DNA of 64,000 nucleotides, from assembly GCF_947499695.1 (NCBI RefSeq), contig NZ_CANMPQ010000001.1, forward strand, positions 1,550,001 through 1,614,000. The letters run 5' to 3'. The notes under the pieces are model-generated. The model had not been told where the DNA came from. It searched no databases and saw only the letters and a list, made by a program, of their open reading frames with translations. The stretch's first letter is position 1. Each line of letters opens with the position of its first letter. The position numbers were made by a program, and so were the translations under genes. The stretch is from an uncultured Allomuricauda sp. (GTDB taxonomy: Bacteria; Bacteroidota; Bacteroidia; Flavobacteriales; Flavobacteriaceae). This document shows positions 24,979-34,494 of the stretch, one piece after another.

Positions 24979-26964
24979 TTAATGGTTATGAAGTAAGGCA
25001 AAAGGTTCTTGCAATTCGGTATGGCGATTTAAATCGAAATAGCGTTCAAGCTCTGACATGCCGTTCATTTCTGGGTCATATTGATAATTATATTGTCTTT
25101 TTAAGCGCTTCTCATCTAAACGTGAATGGTCTTTTGGGTCAAAAATTGGTTTCCGGATGGAGTATTTCAACTCTTCAGTATCCAAGTCGAAAATAAAACT
25201 AGCCCCGCCTCTGAAACGCATATATTCTTCATCTACTTTCCCTGCTCTAAAAGTCCCGTCAGCTTTGGGCATGAGTCTAGCGGTCTGTACTATAGAAAAT
25301 TTAATCTGGTTTACTTTTTTACCCGTTGGACCTATTCGAGAAACTTCTCTAAGATTAGTAATTCTGAAGGTAGGCTTTTCTGACTCCTCTTCTTTAGTAT
25401 AAGAACTTGGGTTCATTCCAAATTTTTGAAACGAATCGTTGGTCATGATTCCTGTAAGCAATTCAAAATCTTCGTTCATAGTAATTTGCTCATACATTTT
25501 CTCATGTAAACCTACTTTTGAACTATCGCCTGATATATGAACCTTTGTCAAAATGAAAATATCTTTCCGCTTGGGACGGAACTTCATTATTCTACTATAA
25601 TCCTTTAAAAACCTAGTTAGGGTTTTCACCATTTCAGCGGAGTTTCCATTGATATCCACCTCAGAATATCGCAAACTCTCGACACTTAATGTTTTTATTC
25701 CCTTGGGATATATTCCTCGCCGTTTAAAAGCATCTATGAATGCTAACCTATAATGATTCTTATCTTCGTCAACAAGATCGCAATCAGCGGTAATAATTGC
25801 TCTTAGATATTCTCCAAAAGTGATATCTATTGGTGGACAATAATCTATTGCTCGAATACATATGCTTAAAACATGGCCAGCAGTTTTAGAAGCCTCTTTT
25901 GCCAAGCGATTTACCAAATCTGGATGCAAGTCTCCTTCTTCGTGCGTTCCTTTGTAATCTGCAGCAATCCTTTTCAAATCCGCTACCCTTGCTTTATATA
26001 TGGTTAGGAAAGCATCAAATACCGCCGCCACTAATATACTACCACGTTTATGCGGTTCGATTACTGTTTCATATTCAGAGGTGTCGGGAGTTATTCGTTT
26101 CCAAACTTTCTCCTCTTTATCGAAATATCCAATAGCATCACGCAAACTTCCGTAGCCGCCCACAGCACTTCCAAATTCCTGAGCAAGTTGTCCTAATAGG
26201 TTTTGATCTTCCAAATTTCCTTTGGTGCGTTCAATTTGGCTTTTTAACACCTCTGGCATGGTAAAATGCTGAAATAAGGCAACAATATCTGCGAAGGCTT
26301 CATGAAACGCAAGCACATCTGGATTCGTGGGTTCGTTGTAGTATACATTAAGACCATCAAGAATAGCGTGTGTAACTTCATGTGCTATAATATCATGACT
26401 TAGGCAGGTAAAAACCCATGAATTTGGCATATGTAGCTGCTTTTCACTGGGTGAGGACCTAAAATAACCAAAAAGCAGTGCACGTTTGGCAGGACTATAG
26501 AAAGCATTGGGTTCACGCAGGGCATGCGGATAAATACGAAGTCGCTCAACGTAACTTTCTCGAATTGAACCCCAAGCCTTTTCGCGCCAAATAATCTTTC
26601 GACCCAATGCCTTTTCAAAATTCTTAATAGTTTTCATTGCTACCGCATACACCATCTGTTGATGAAATTGAGGGTTGCTATCACTGGGAGTCAATCCATC
26701 TTCCGCAAGAATGTATGGATCATTTAAATCTACCCCTTTATAAAAGACTCCATATTCACCCTCTGAATTTTTAATTGTTGGGTCAAAATCAATAATCTCG
26801 AGGTATTCCCCTTTAGGTCCAGGTGTAAGATCCTCCTCCCAAGGAACTCTATACGTCACCTCATTGAAATCTGAGGTTTCAATTTTAAGAGAAAGTGAGG
26901 GGTCGAAGGCATAGCCCCGGAGCTTACGTTTTAGAGGTTTTGGAGTATAGTGCTGCTTGGACAT
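24979..26964 (-). CDS. M4-like (gluzincin) metallopeptidase, apparently cytoplasmic
   Basis: 661 residues from the ATG at 26962-26964 (MSKQHYTPKP). Zinc site: IIAHEVTHAILDG (HExxH), then AFHEAFADIVAL supplying the Glu ligand ~30 residues later, as in thermolysin relatives. Neither a signal peptide nor a propeptide is visible, unusual because M4 enzymes are normally secreted. A C-terminal ~250-residue region is unrecognised. It is upstream of and close to the metallo-beta-lactamase-fold and amidohydrolase genes: three metal-dependent hydrolases in one unit. Confidence 0.75.
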   Translation of the reverse strand: MSKQHYTPKPLKRKLRGYAFDPSLSLKIETSDFNEVTYRVPWEEDLTPGPKGEYLEIIDFDPTIKNSEGEYGVFYKGVDLNDPYILAEDGLTPSDSNPQFHQQMVYAVAMKTIKNFEKALGRKIIWREKAWGSIRESYVERLRIYPHALREPNAFYSPAKRALLFGYFRSSPSEKQLHMPNSWVFTCLSHDIIAHEVTHAILDGLNVYYNEPTNPDVLAFHEAFADIVALFQHFTMPEVLKSQIERTKGNLEDQNLLGQLAQEFGSAVGGYGSLRDAIGYFDKEEKVWKRITPDTSEYETVIEPHKRGSILVAAVFDAFLTIYKARVADLKRIAADYKGTHEEGDLHPDLVNRLAKEASKTAGHVLSICIRAIDYCPPIDITFGEYLRAIITADCDLVDEDKNHYRLAFIDAFKRRGIYPKGIKTLSVESLRYSEVDINGNSAEMVKTLTRFLKDYSRIMKFRPKRKDIFILTKVHISGDSSKVGLHEKMYEQITMNEDFELLTGIMTNDSFQKFGMNPSSYTKEEESEKPTFRITNLREVSRIGPTGKKVNQIKFSIVQTARLMPKADGTFRAGKVDEEYMRFRGGASFIFDLDTEELKYSIRKPIFDPKDHSRLDEKRLKRQYNYQYDPEMNGMSELERYFDLNRHTELQEPFALLHNH

Positions 26965-27100
26965 AGTGTTTTGTATTGGTGCTAATGCTTTATTTGTCAA
27001 GTTCGCAATAAATAAGTCCAATTAAAACGGCTACATAAATTACCGCTTGCGGTTATTTTTACAAAAACTTAAACTGATTAACACATATTCTTTTATTTAT

Positions 27101-27691
27101 TTAGGGATTACCTTGTTTTAACTTTTCTATATCGTCTTTAAGAGTTGTGATTTCGTTCATCAACTTCTGCTTTTCTTTTTTGTGTTTTTCTTTTAAGGCT
27201 GAAGAATCGGAATCATCTTCTTTATCCCTGGATAATACATAACCTGCAATTGTGCCAAATAAGGCCGCCAAAGTAGCACCACTTATTAGTTCAGTACTAA
27301 TTAGTGCGAGTATGCAAATACCAGGGAAAATCAAAATTAGACCAATGAATTTTATGGAATGAAAACCAAAATAGGGGTTAGAACTTTTCATTTTGGATAT
27401 GAAGAACAGTATTATCAACAATATCATTACTGCAAAAAACCCAATACTGATTATTTTAATTGTATCCTCTGTAATAATTGGATTTTTGCTTTTGGAATCT
27501 TCCTCTTCATTATTTTCTTTTATCTCATCACCTGCTCCCTGATTTGACAAGTCAGTGCCATTCTCAATTTGTTCATTATTTTCTTGATTACTTCTACTGT
27601 CATTTTGGGCGAACAAAGCAGTGTTCAGCAAAAGTCCAAAAAGAGCCAAGAGTGCAATTCTAATCCATGTTTTTCGTAAGTTTTTCATCAT
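27101..27691 (-). CDS. Membrane protein with signal peptide and coiled-coil tail
   Basis: 196 residues. A signal peptide (IALLALFGLLLNTALFAQ) is followed by an acidic Asn/Glu-rich stretch, then three hydrophobic segments (IISIGFFAVMILLIILFFI, FIGLILIFPGICILALI, ISGATLAALFGTIAGYVLS) and a charged coiled-coil C-terminus (KEKHKKEKQKLMNEITTLKD). No family recognised. It lies 136 bases upstream of the M4-like gene and may head the same transcript. Confidence 0.65.
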   Translation of the reverse strand: MMKNLRKTWIRIALLALFGLLLNTALFAQNDSRSNQENNEQIENGTDLSNQGAGDEIKENNEEEDSKSKNPIITEDTIKIISIGFFAVMILLIILFFISKMKSSNPYFGFHSIKFIGLILIFPGICILALISTELISGATLAALFGTIAGYVLSRDKEDDSDSSALKEKHKKEKQKLMNEITTLKDDIEKLKQGNP

Positions 27692-28324
27692 TGTTTCAAT
27701 ATGGTTAATATTTACTAATCACTGTTCTATCCCTCAAATAGTTATAACATCTAATAGAATACGGCATACGACTATTTGTATTTCGTAACTAGATTAATGT
27801 TCGGGTGGTGGGGAATTGACTGGGGGACCTTTAAATTATAAAAAGTATCTCAAAATGAATTGCTCAAAAACCTTAAAAAAACTGGGGTTTTTCCGCAATT
27901 TTTAATCCAGTATCAAAAGATGCGCATTGCCAACCAAAATAATAGCTGAAAACCAACATTTTTCGACAAAACCCATCTCACCTGCCCTTTATCCAGACTT
28001 TTTTGCCTTTATCGATAGGTTTATGAGAAAGACTCTAGTTTTCAAAACTTTGCCTCAAAATAGTTCCCAATGAAAACAATTGTGTATAACCTAAAGAAAG
28101 AGTTCGCAGTACCTTCCAATGTAACCGCGGCAATTTGCTGTTTGATTCTTTCCATTTCTATTTTCTTTATAATGGGTGTCATCAATAGAGATATGCTTTT
28201 ATAAACATAAAACCTTTTACGAGTCCCAAATTTCCCTTCCTAATTTGCTTAAAACCAACCTTGGTTAACTTTACGTGGCAAAATGCCTATTTTTAGAGTA
28301 TCAAGAGCTTAATCTTGGGGGTTT
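27692..28324. other. Divergent intergenic region
   Basis: About 630 bases between the minus-strand membrane protein and the AraC-type gene. It contains one possible 44-aa reading frame (28070-28204) and a weak AAAAACC/GGTTTTT hairpin near 27868-27894. No other feature stands out. Confidence 0.5.
28070..28204 (+). CDS. Possible 44-aa single-pass membrane peptide
   Basis: ATG at 28070 opens a frame MKTIVYNLKKEFAVP with one hydrophobic segment (AAICCLILSISIFFIMGVI) and ends at TAA 28202-28204. A charged start followed by one membrane helix is typical of small membrane proteins, but there is no further support. Confidence 0.3.
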   Translation: MKTIVYNLKKEFAVPSNVTAAICCLILSISIFFIMGVINRDMLL

Positions 28325-29380
28325 ATGCAATTGGATCAAAACTTGTTATTTTTTTTCAGTGCCCTAGGAGCCTTCAACGGTCTCTGTTTAGGTTTCTATT
28401 TTTTATTAATAGCCAAACCAAAACACATCGCCAGCAAATTCTTGGGCATCATGTTGTTGATGTTGAGTGTTAGAACAGGAAAGTCTGTTGTGTTTTACTT
28501 CAACCCGGACCTTGCATTTGAGTTTCTTCAATTTGGCCTCACTGCTTGTTTTTTTATTGGTCCCTTTCTTTATTTCTATGTGAAATCCATGGTAGAACAA
28601 AGTGGTAGAATCAATATCATATGGAAATATCATATTGCGATTCTTTTACCATTCATTCTTATTCTAGGATATGCTTATCCGTTTGAGCAAAATATTCACC
28701 TGTGGAGACCATATGTTATTTATGGAATTTACTTACAATGGTTCATCTATACTGTTGCTTCAGGGTGGATTATGAGAAAGCTATTATATAAGGCCTTAAC
28801 CCAACCAAAAAAGATAACATCCAGAAACATATGGCTTCTAAGTGTATTCTTTGGAAATCTTATTATCTGGGCTGCCTACTTTTTCACCAATATCACCTAT
28901 TATATTGTAGGAGCATTGACATTCTCATTCCTCTTTTATCTTTTGGCGCTTTTATTGTTTCTCGGAAAAAAGAAAAACCAAAACCTATTTATACCAGAGC
29001 AAAAATATAATCTTAAAAAAATTGATTCTACTGAAGCTTCACCAATGTTGGAAAGGTTGAGAACTCTAATGGATACAGAGGCACCTTACACCGATCCGAA
29101 CCTAAAATCATCGGATGTAGCCAAAGCAATTAAGATATCCGTGCATCAATTATCCCAATTACTTAACGATAACTTGAATAAGAGTTTTCCTTTGTTCGTT
29201 AATGAATATAGGATAGATAAAGCATGCAAAACCTTGCGGTTGAAAAACAATCTTACCTTGGAAGCCATTGGGTATGAATGTGGTTTTAATTCAAAATCCA
29301 CCTTTTTCACCACCTTCAAAAAAATAAAAGGTGTTACGCCCTCTCAATATAAAAGCAGTTTAAAGGGTTCATATTTATAA
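28325..29380 (+). CDS. Membrane-bound AraC-family transcription regulator
   Basis: 351 residues. Seven or so membrane segments fill the first ~225 residues (LLFFFSALGAFNGLCLGFYF ... LLFLG). The C-terminal ~100 residues form an AraC-type double helix-turn-helix: SVHQLSQLLNDNLNKSFPLF, then EAIGYECGFNSKSTFFTTFK and GVTPSQYK. This membrane-sensor AraC architecture is typical of Bacteroidota. It probably senses a signal in the membrane and activates the DJ-1-like and beta-lactamase-like genes just downstream (78-base gap). Confidence 0.85.
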   Translation: MQLDQNLLFFFSALGAFNGLCLGFYFLLIAKPKHIASKFLGIMLLMLSVRTGKSVVFYFNPDLAFEFLQFGLTACFFIGPFLYFYVKSMVEQSGRINIIWKYHIAILLPFILILGYAYPFEQNIHLWRPYVIYGIYLQWFIYTVASGWIMRKLLYKALTQPKKITSRNIWLLSVFFGNLIIWAAYFFTNITYYIVGALTFSFLFYLLALLLFLGKKKNQNLFIPEQKYNLKKIDSTEASPMLERLRTLMDTEAPYTDPNLKSSDVAKAIKISVHQLSQLLNDNLNKSFPLFVNEYRIDKACKTLRLKNNLTLEAIGYECGFNSKSTFFTTFKKIKGVTPSQYKSSLKGSYL

Positions 29381-29457
29381 ATCTGAACTTCCAATTTATA
29401 GCCTAAAACCTCTATTTGTCAAGAAAATTTCAAATTGTCCAGAAATAATTTTGGATA

Positions 29458-30243
29458 ATGAGAAACATCTTGATTTTTCTGCTACTCCTCGCAGTTTGGA
29501 GCTGCAAGCAAACTCCCAAATCAACCGAAACAGACATGGCCTCCCAAAGTGACGAGGCCTTAGGACGAATACTTTTTATTGTTTCCAATCAAGACACTTA
29601 TGGAAGTTCTGATATAAATGCTGCCAATCATTTTGCAGAGATAGTTTTTGCCTACGACGTCTTTAAAAATGCTCGTTATACAATAGACTTTGTAAGTCCA
29701 GAAGGTGGGGCAATTCCTATTGGATATTTAAATACTTCAGATGCCATAGAAAAACAATATTTATACAATTTCGAATTCATGTCGCTTTTAAAAAATACCC
29801 GCAAACCAGAGGAAGTAGACCCATCGGAATACCTTGCCGTCTACTACGGAGGGGGTGGAGCGGCTATGTATGGCGTCCCTGAAAATGAAGCCATACAAAA
29901 AATTGCAATGAACGTTTATGAGAAAAACAACGGTATAGTTTCCGCCATATGTCATGGCACAGCGGGCATTGTCAACTTAAAAACAAGCGATGGCAAGTAT
30001 TTGTATGACGGAAAAAAGGTAAACGGGTTTCCTGATCTATTCGAAAATATGGATGCGGCTTACTATAAACAATTCCCATTTTCCATTGAACAAACAATAA
30101 CAAAAAGAGGTGGTTTATTCGAATACTCTGAGGAGGGATGGGACAATTTTCATATTGCAGAAGGCCGATTAATAACCGGACAGGACCCTACGGCTGCAGC
30201 TTCCGTGGCTGAAAAAGTGGTCATCGCCCTATCATCAAACTAA
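29458..30243 (+). CDS. DJ-1/PfpI-family lipoprotein
   Basis: 261 residues. Lipobox LLAVWSCKQ (Cys16). The DJ-1/PfpI core has ILFIVSNQD, the nucleophile elbow AICHGTAG (Cys) and RLITGQDPTAA near the end. Family members act as glyoxalase/deglycase-like enzymes, amidases or chaperones; this one is exported and lipid-anchored. It lies 23 bases upstream of the beta-lactamase-like gene and is probably in one unit with it. Confidence 0.8.
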   Translation: MRNILIFLLLLAVWSCKQTPKSTETDMASQSDEALGRILFIVSNQDTYGSSDINAANHFAEIVFAYDVFKNARYTIDFVSPEGGAIPIGYLNTSDAIEKQYLYNFEFMSLLKNTRKPEEVDPSEYLAVYYGGGGAAMYGVPENEAIQKIAMNVYEKNNGIVSAICHGTAGIVNLKTSDGKYLYDGKKVNGFPDLFENMDAAYYKQFPFSIEQTITKRGGLFEYSEEGWDNFHIAEGRLITGQDPTAAASVAEKVVIALSSN

Positions 30244-30266
30244 CAAAAATCATTAAATCAAAAAAC

Positions 30267-31949
30267 ATGAAAAGGTCATTCTTTATTCTTTCTTTTAGTC
30301 TATGCATAACTCTTTTTGCACAAGAAGGCACAAGTAATCAATCCGAAATCGACAGTATTTTTAGCCAATGGCAAAACAAAGAAGTGCCAGGGGTAACAGC
30401 AGGTTTAATATATGGTGACAATATCAAATACACCATTGCATCTGGTCTTGCTGATGTGGAGGAAAAGAAAAAAAACACTGCCCAAACCAAATTTCAAATA
30501 GGCTATGTATCCCGACAATTTATAGTTCTTGCTGCACTCTTATTGGAGCATCAGGGCAAGCTATCTATGGATGATCCGATTCAAAAGTATCTGCCGGACT
30601 TCCCTGTATATGAGCACACCCTTGCTATTTCCCACTTAATCAATAACTCCAGTGGATTAAATGATCCTGCGGTACTCAAAAGAATTATGGGAATTCAAAC
30701 AGAGGATATTTTTTCTAACCAGGATGCCCTGAACTTAATTCAACGACAAAAGAAGTTGAATTTTGAACCTGGGACCGAATTTTCTCATATGACATCCAAG
30801 GTTGAAATCTTACTTTTAATCGAAATCATTCAAAAAGCCTCCGGTCAGTCGTTATCAGCATTTGCAGCAACATCTATTTTCACTCCACTCAAAATGAACA
30901 ATAGTTTGTTTACTGAGGATTACAACAGCATAGTTACCAACATAGCCCATTCGTATCAGACTCAGGAAGACACGCTAAAGCTTAGAAAAATCAATGCTGG
31001 ACACGTGCTGTATACCTCAGCAGAAGACCTGACGAAGTGGTATAGTATTCTAACCGGAAAGTCCGCTTCTCAACTTTCTTCAATCATCCAACAATTGGAT
31101 AATCCGGTTAAACTTGATGACGGTAATGAATTTGATTCGTGGTGGGGAAAATTGACTTTGGGACGATCATTTTTTCACATGGAAAGAGGTCTCCCTGCCT
31201 ATTGGCAGTTTGGCAGAATCGGAGGGTATGCTGCAAATGTATTCCGATTTCCAGAACAAGAAATGACTTCCTTTGTCTTGGGCAACAACAACGTCTATAA
31301 CGGCATGCCTGCCATGCTACATGCCAACCATTATATTGAAAAGGAATACACAGAACCCGCTTCAATTACCGTAGATCAAATAAAATCCCGAAAATTAAGT
31401 CCTGGTTCTTTAAAAAAATATGAAGGGTATTATTGGAACTCCAAGCGGGGTATAGCACGAAAGATAGAAGTAGTTGGTGATTCACTTCAGTACTTTCGAT
31501 TAGGTCAGGAAAGAGGCACTTATATGCTACCATTAGCGGAAAAAGATAAGTTTCAACTGGTTACTGAAGGAGATGAAAAAATTATTTTCTCTTTTCAAGA
31601 TATCGGAGTGAATTCAAGTTACGGCATTGTTTTGGGGGAAAGTTTACCAGACATCTACCATAAATACTCGCCGGCGGAGTATTCAAATGAAGTTTTAAAG
31701 GACTTTACTGGAAGTTTCTATTCATCAACCCTGAGGGTGGGTTATGATTTCATGGTAACAGATGGACAACTGGTTGGTGTCGGTCCTAAAGGAAACATTG
31801 TGGTATTCCATCCTGTGATGCCAGATACCTTTAGGAGTGACAGTTTTGAATTTGGCAGCATCATCTTCAAAAGAAATAGTTCAGGAACCATCACCCGATT
31901 TTTAATTTTCACAGATGGTATACAAGGCCTTCCGTTTATCAAAATCTAA
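30267..31949 (+). CDS. Beta-lactamase-family protein lacking the catalytic residues
   Basis: 560 residues with a signal peptide (LSFSLCITLFAQ). The fold is recognisable from KFQIGYVSRQF, LEHQGKLSMDDPIQKYLPDF, ISHLINNSSGLND and IQKASGQSLSAFA. In active class C-type enzymes the first would read S-x-x-K; here it is Y80-V-S-R83, so both nucleophile and base are lost. The usual Y-S-N is also gone (EFSHMTSK). It therefore probably binds rather than cleaves. The last ~180 residues form the extra beta domain common to this family. Confidence 0.8.
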   Translation: MKRSFFILSFSLCITLFAQEGTSNQSEIDSIFSQWQNKEVPGVTAGLIYGDNIKYTIASGLADVEEKKKNTAQTKFQIGYVSRQFIVLAALLLEHQGKLSMDDPIQKYLPDFPVYEHTLAISHLINNSSGLNDPAVLKRIMGIQTEDIFSNQDALNLIQRQKKLNFEPGTEFSHMTSKVEILLLIEIIQKASGQSLSAFAATSIFTPLKMNNSLFTEDYNSIVTNIAHSYQTQEDTLKLRKINAGHVLYTSAEDLTKWYSILTGKSASQLSSIIQQLDNPVKLDDGNEFDSWWGKLTLGRSFFHMERGLPAYWQFGRIGGYAANVFRFPEQEMTSFVLGNNNVYNGMPAMLHANHYIEKEYTEPASITVDQIKSRKLSPGSLKKYEGYYWNSKRGIARKIEVVGDSLQYFRLGQERGTYMLPLAEKDKFQLVTEGDEKIIFSFQDIGVNSSYGIVLGESLPDIYHKYSPAEYSNEVLKDFTGSFYSSTLRVGYDFMVTDGQLVGVGPKGNIVVFHPVMPDTFRSDSFEFGSIIFKRNSSGTITRFLIFTDGIQGLPFIKI

Positions 31950-31980
31950 AACTAGCACCACCAACTGACTGTAATCCTTG

Positions 31981-32027
31981 CATTACATGTAATGGGGTAA
32001 GTGAACCAATTCATTTCGCTACTTTTG
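31981..32027 (+). promoter_or_regulatory. Promoter region of rpe with 14-bp palindrome
   Basis: CATTACATGTAATG (31981-31994) is a perfect palindrome. TACTTTTG (32020-32027) fits the Bacteroidota -7 element (TAnnTTTG), 25 bases before the rpe ATG. No clear -33 TTTG is visible at the usual distance, so the palindrome may be an activator site standing in for it. Confidence 0.4.
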
Positions 32028-32052
32028 TACCGTAACATTCAAATCAGATAAG

Positions 32053-32712
32053 ATGGGTAAACGGTTAGTGGCTCCTTCCCTATTGGCAGCGGATTTTGCC
32101 AACCTACAACGAGATGTTGAAATGGTTAACCAAAGTGAGGCCGATTGGTTTCATTTGGATATTATGGATGGCGTTTTTGTTCCTAATATTTCCTTTGGAA
32201 TGCCGGTGGTAAAAGCCATAGCTGAACATGCCAAAAAAACCTTGGACGTCCATTTGATGATTGTTGACCCCGACCGTTACATCAAAACTTTTGCAGATTT
32301 AGGGTCTAATAACCTCACGGTCCATTACGAAGCGTGTATACATTTGCATCGAACTTTGCAGGCCATCAAAGCTGAAGGGATGAAAGCGGGAGTAGCCTTA
32401 AATCCGCATACTTCTGTAACCGTGTTGGAAGATACCATTCAAGATATTGATTTGGTCTGTCTGATGAGTGTAAACCCCGGTTTTGGAGGCCAATCTTTTA
32501 TTGAGAACACCTATCAAAAGGTATCCGACTTAAAAAATATCATCAAAAGGAAAAATTCCAGTACCCTAATTGAAATTGATGGTGGGGTAAATGCGACCAA
32601 TGCCAAAAAATTGGTGGACGCCGGAGCAGATATTTTGGTAGCAGGAAGTTTTGTTTTCAAAAGCGAGCATCCAACGGAAACCATCAAAAATCTAAAAGAA
32701 ACCATTGCTTGA
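32053..32712 (+). CDS. rpe: Ribulose-phosphate 3-epimerase
   Basis: 219 residues, normal length. Converts D-ribulose 5-phosphate to D-xylulose 5-phosphate in the pentose phosphate pathway. Family signatures in order: APSLLAADFANL, FHLDIMDGVFVPNISFG, DVHLMI, VHYEA, LMSVNPGFGGQSF and EIDGGVN...ADILVAGS. The stop overlaps the ATG of the next gene (TGATG), so the reductase is translationally coupled. Confidence 0.96.
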   Translation: MGKRLVAPSLLAADFANLQRDVEMVNQSEADWFHLDIMDGVFVPNISFGMPVVKAIAEHAKKTLDVHLMIVDPDRYIKTFADLGSNNLTVHYEACIHLHRTLQAIKAEGMKAGVALNPHTSVTVLEDTIQDIDLVCLMSVNPGFGGQSFIENTYQKVSDLKNIIKRKNSSTLIEIDGGVNATNAKKLVDAGADILVAGSFVFKSEHPTETIKNLKETIA

Positions 32713-33686
32713 TGCAAGAATTTGACGTACTGATCATTGGAGGTGGACCTATTGGAATCGCTTGCGGTCTGGAAGCCAAGAAAAGGAGCCTTTCTTATCT
32801 AATTGTTGAAAAAGGCCCCATAGTGAACTCCTTGTTCAACTATCCCATCAACATGCAGTTTTTCTCTTCTTCGGAAAGACTGGAAATTGATAATATCCCA
32901 TTCATCAGTAATGAAGCCAAGCCTAAACGTAACGAGGCCTTGGAATACTATCGTAGAATAGTGACTTCAAATGAACTAAACATCCATCTTTTTGAAAAGG
33001 TATTGGAGGTTCAAAAACAAACTGAAACTTTCACCGTAAAAACTGACAAAGACCAGTATACCGCCAAAAATATCATCGTAGCCACCGGATTCTACGATTT
33101 ACCAAACAAGATTAATGTCCCGGGGGAAGATTTACCTAAGGTTTCCCATTATTACAAAGACCCACATTTTTATGCCAGTCAAAAATTAGCGGTGGTCGGA
33201 GCGAGCAATTCTGCCATAGATGCCGCGCTGGAATGCTGGCGTAAAGGTTCAGAGGTCAGCTTGATCATTCGAGGACCCGAAGTAGGGCAACGCGTCAAAT
33301 ATTGGGTTAGACCGGACATCATTAACCGCATTGAAGAAGGAAGCATAAAGGCTTATTATAATGCCAATGTTAAGGAAATCAAACCTACAGAGCTTATTAT
33401 CAATACCCCCGAAGGTGAAGTAACCTTGGAAAACGACTTTGTTTTGGCACTTACTGGTTATATGCCCAATTTTGAATTCTTGGAAAAACTAGGTATTGAA
33501 CTGTCCAAGGATGACAAACGCCTACCTCAATACAATCCAGATACGATGGAGACAAACATTGATGGTTTGTTTTTGGCAGGGGTTATCTGTGGAGGTATGG
33601 AAACTCACAAATGGTTTATTGAGAATTCCAGGATTCATGCACCCATCATTATGGATGCCATTACCAAACAACAAAGTGCCACCTAA
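32712..33686 (+). CDS. ypdA: YpdA-family FAD/NAD(P) disulfide reductase
   Basis: 324 residues from ATG 32712, which overlaps the rpe stop. Rossmann FAD motif VLIIGGGPIGIACGLEA, then YPINMQFFSSSERLEID (typical of YpdA), a second dinucleotide motif AVVGASNSAIDAALE and the C-terminal FLAGVICGGMETHKW. YpdA (Bdr) reduces bacillithiol disulfide. Flavobacteria encode related proteins, and the physiological disulfide here is inferred. No CxxC redox pair is present, as in YpdA. Confidence 0.88.
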   Translation: MQEFDVLIIGGGPIGIACGLEAKKRSLSYLIVEKGPIVNSLFNYPINMQFFSSSERLEIDNIPFISNEAKPKRNEALEYYRRIVTSNELNIHLFEKVLEVQKQTETFTVKTDKDQYTAKNIIVATGFYDLPNKINVPGEDLPKVSHYYKDPHFYASQKLAVVGASNSAIDAALECWRKGSEVSLIIRGPEVGQRVKYWVRPDIINRIEEGSIKAYYNANVKEIKPTELIINTPEGEVTLENDFVLALTGYMPNFEFLEKLGIELSKDDKRLPQYNPDTMETNIDGLFLAGVICGGMETHKWFIENSRIHAPIIMDAITKQQSAT

Positions 33687-33747
33687 TTTGGATTCCTTTT
33701 TGTAATCAATTGTAACTGACACGACTAAGATTCCATACATTTATAGT

Positions 33748-34494
33748 ATGGATACATTAGCTCAAGTACATCTGGCATCCCAATATTTGGCCGCAGCAGG
33801 TAAAAGCTTTTTAAACCCAAAATCGGACGACAGTCACACCAATGTTGGTTTTTTTGTAGAAGACCGAACACTTCGTACCTGGGATTTAGATGCGACCAAC
33901 TCGTATTTAGCCTTTCAATATGATAATTTTTCATTGAAATGGGTATCAAAAGACAATAATGAAACCCTTGGTCTTGATGGGAAATCCCATGCTGAAATCA
34001 TAGCATGGATTTCAAAAATGGGTGCAGAACTTGCCAAACCATACGTTTACAATCTGCACTATGACCTGCCCTATACCATAGATGATAATTTCAGATTCAC
34101 ATCTCCAAATCCAGAAGAACTGGAACAGCTGGTGCAATTACGGATTATATCTCAAACTGCGCTGAAGTCATTTTTGCAAAAGGAAAATTTGGAATCAGAT
34201 ATCCGAATTTGGCCCCATCATTTTGACACAGGCGCTTTTGTCGTTTTAGATGATGGTTCCGGAAAATCAATTGGCATGGGTTTAGCCATTCCGGACAGTA
34301 TGATTGATGAGCACTATTTCTACATCAGTGGATACATTGGTCATGATGGAATTGACACTTCAGCATTTGATAATCTATCACAAGGTGAATGGAAAAATGA
34401 TGGTTTTAAAGGAGGTGTTTTAAGAACTTCTAATATTAACGAAAATATGGCAGCTGAATTTTTTGGGGAAGCTTTTAGGGCTTTTACCTCTTAA
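33748..34494 (+). CDS. Unknown 248-aa cytoplasmic protein
   Basis: No signal peptide; a mixed alpha/beta sequence with many aromatic residues. Recurrent features are NVGFFVEDRTLRTWDL, NLHYDLPYTIDDNF, IRIWPHHFDTGAFVVLDDGS and ISGYIGHDGIDTS. The WPHHFD segment is likely a conserved site (two His and one Asp), but no family could be named. It converges on the outer-membrane protein gene with interlocked stop codons (34491-34494). Confidence 0.7.
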   Translation: MDTLAQVHLASQYLAAAGKSFLNPKSDDSHTNVGFFVEDRTLRTWDLDATNSYLAFQYDNFSLKWVSKDNNETLGLDGKSHAEIIAWISKMGAELAKPYVYNLHYDLPYTIDDNFRFTSPNPEELEQLVQLRIISQTALKSFLQKENLESDIRIWPHHFDTGAFVVLDDGSGKSIGMGLAIPDSMIDEHYFYISGYIGHDGIDTSAFDNLSQGEWKNDGFKGGVLRTSNINENMAAEFFGEAFRAFTS

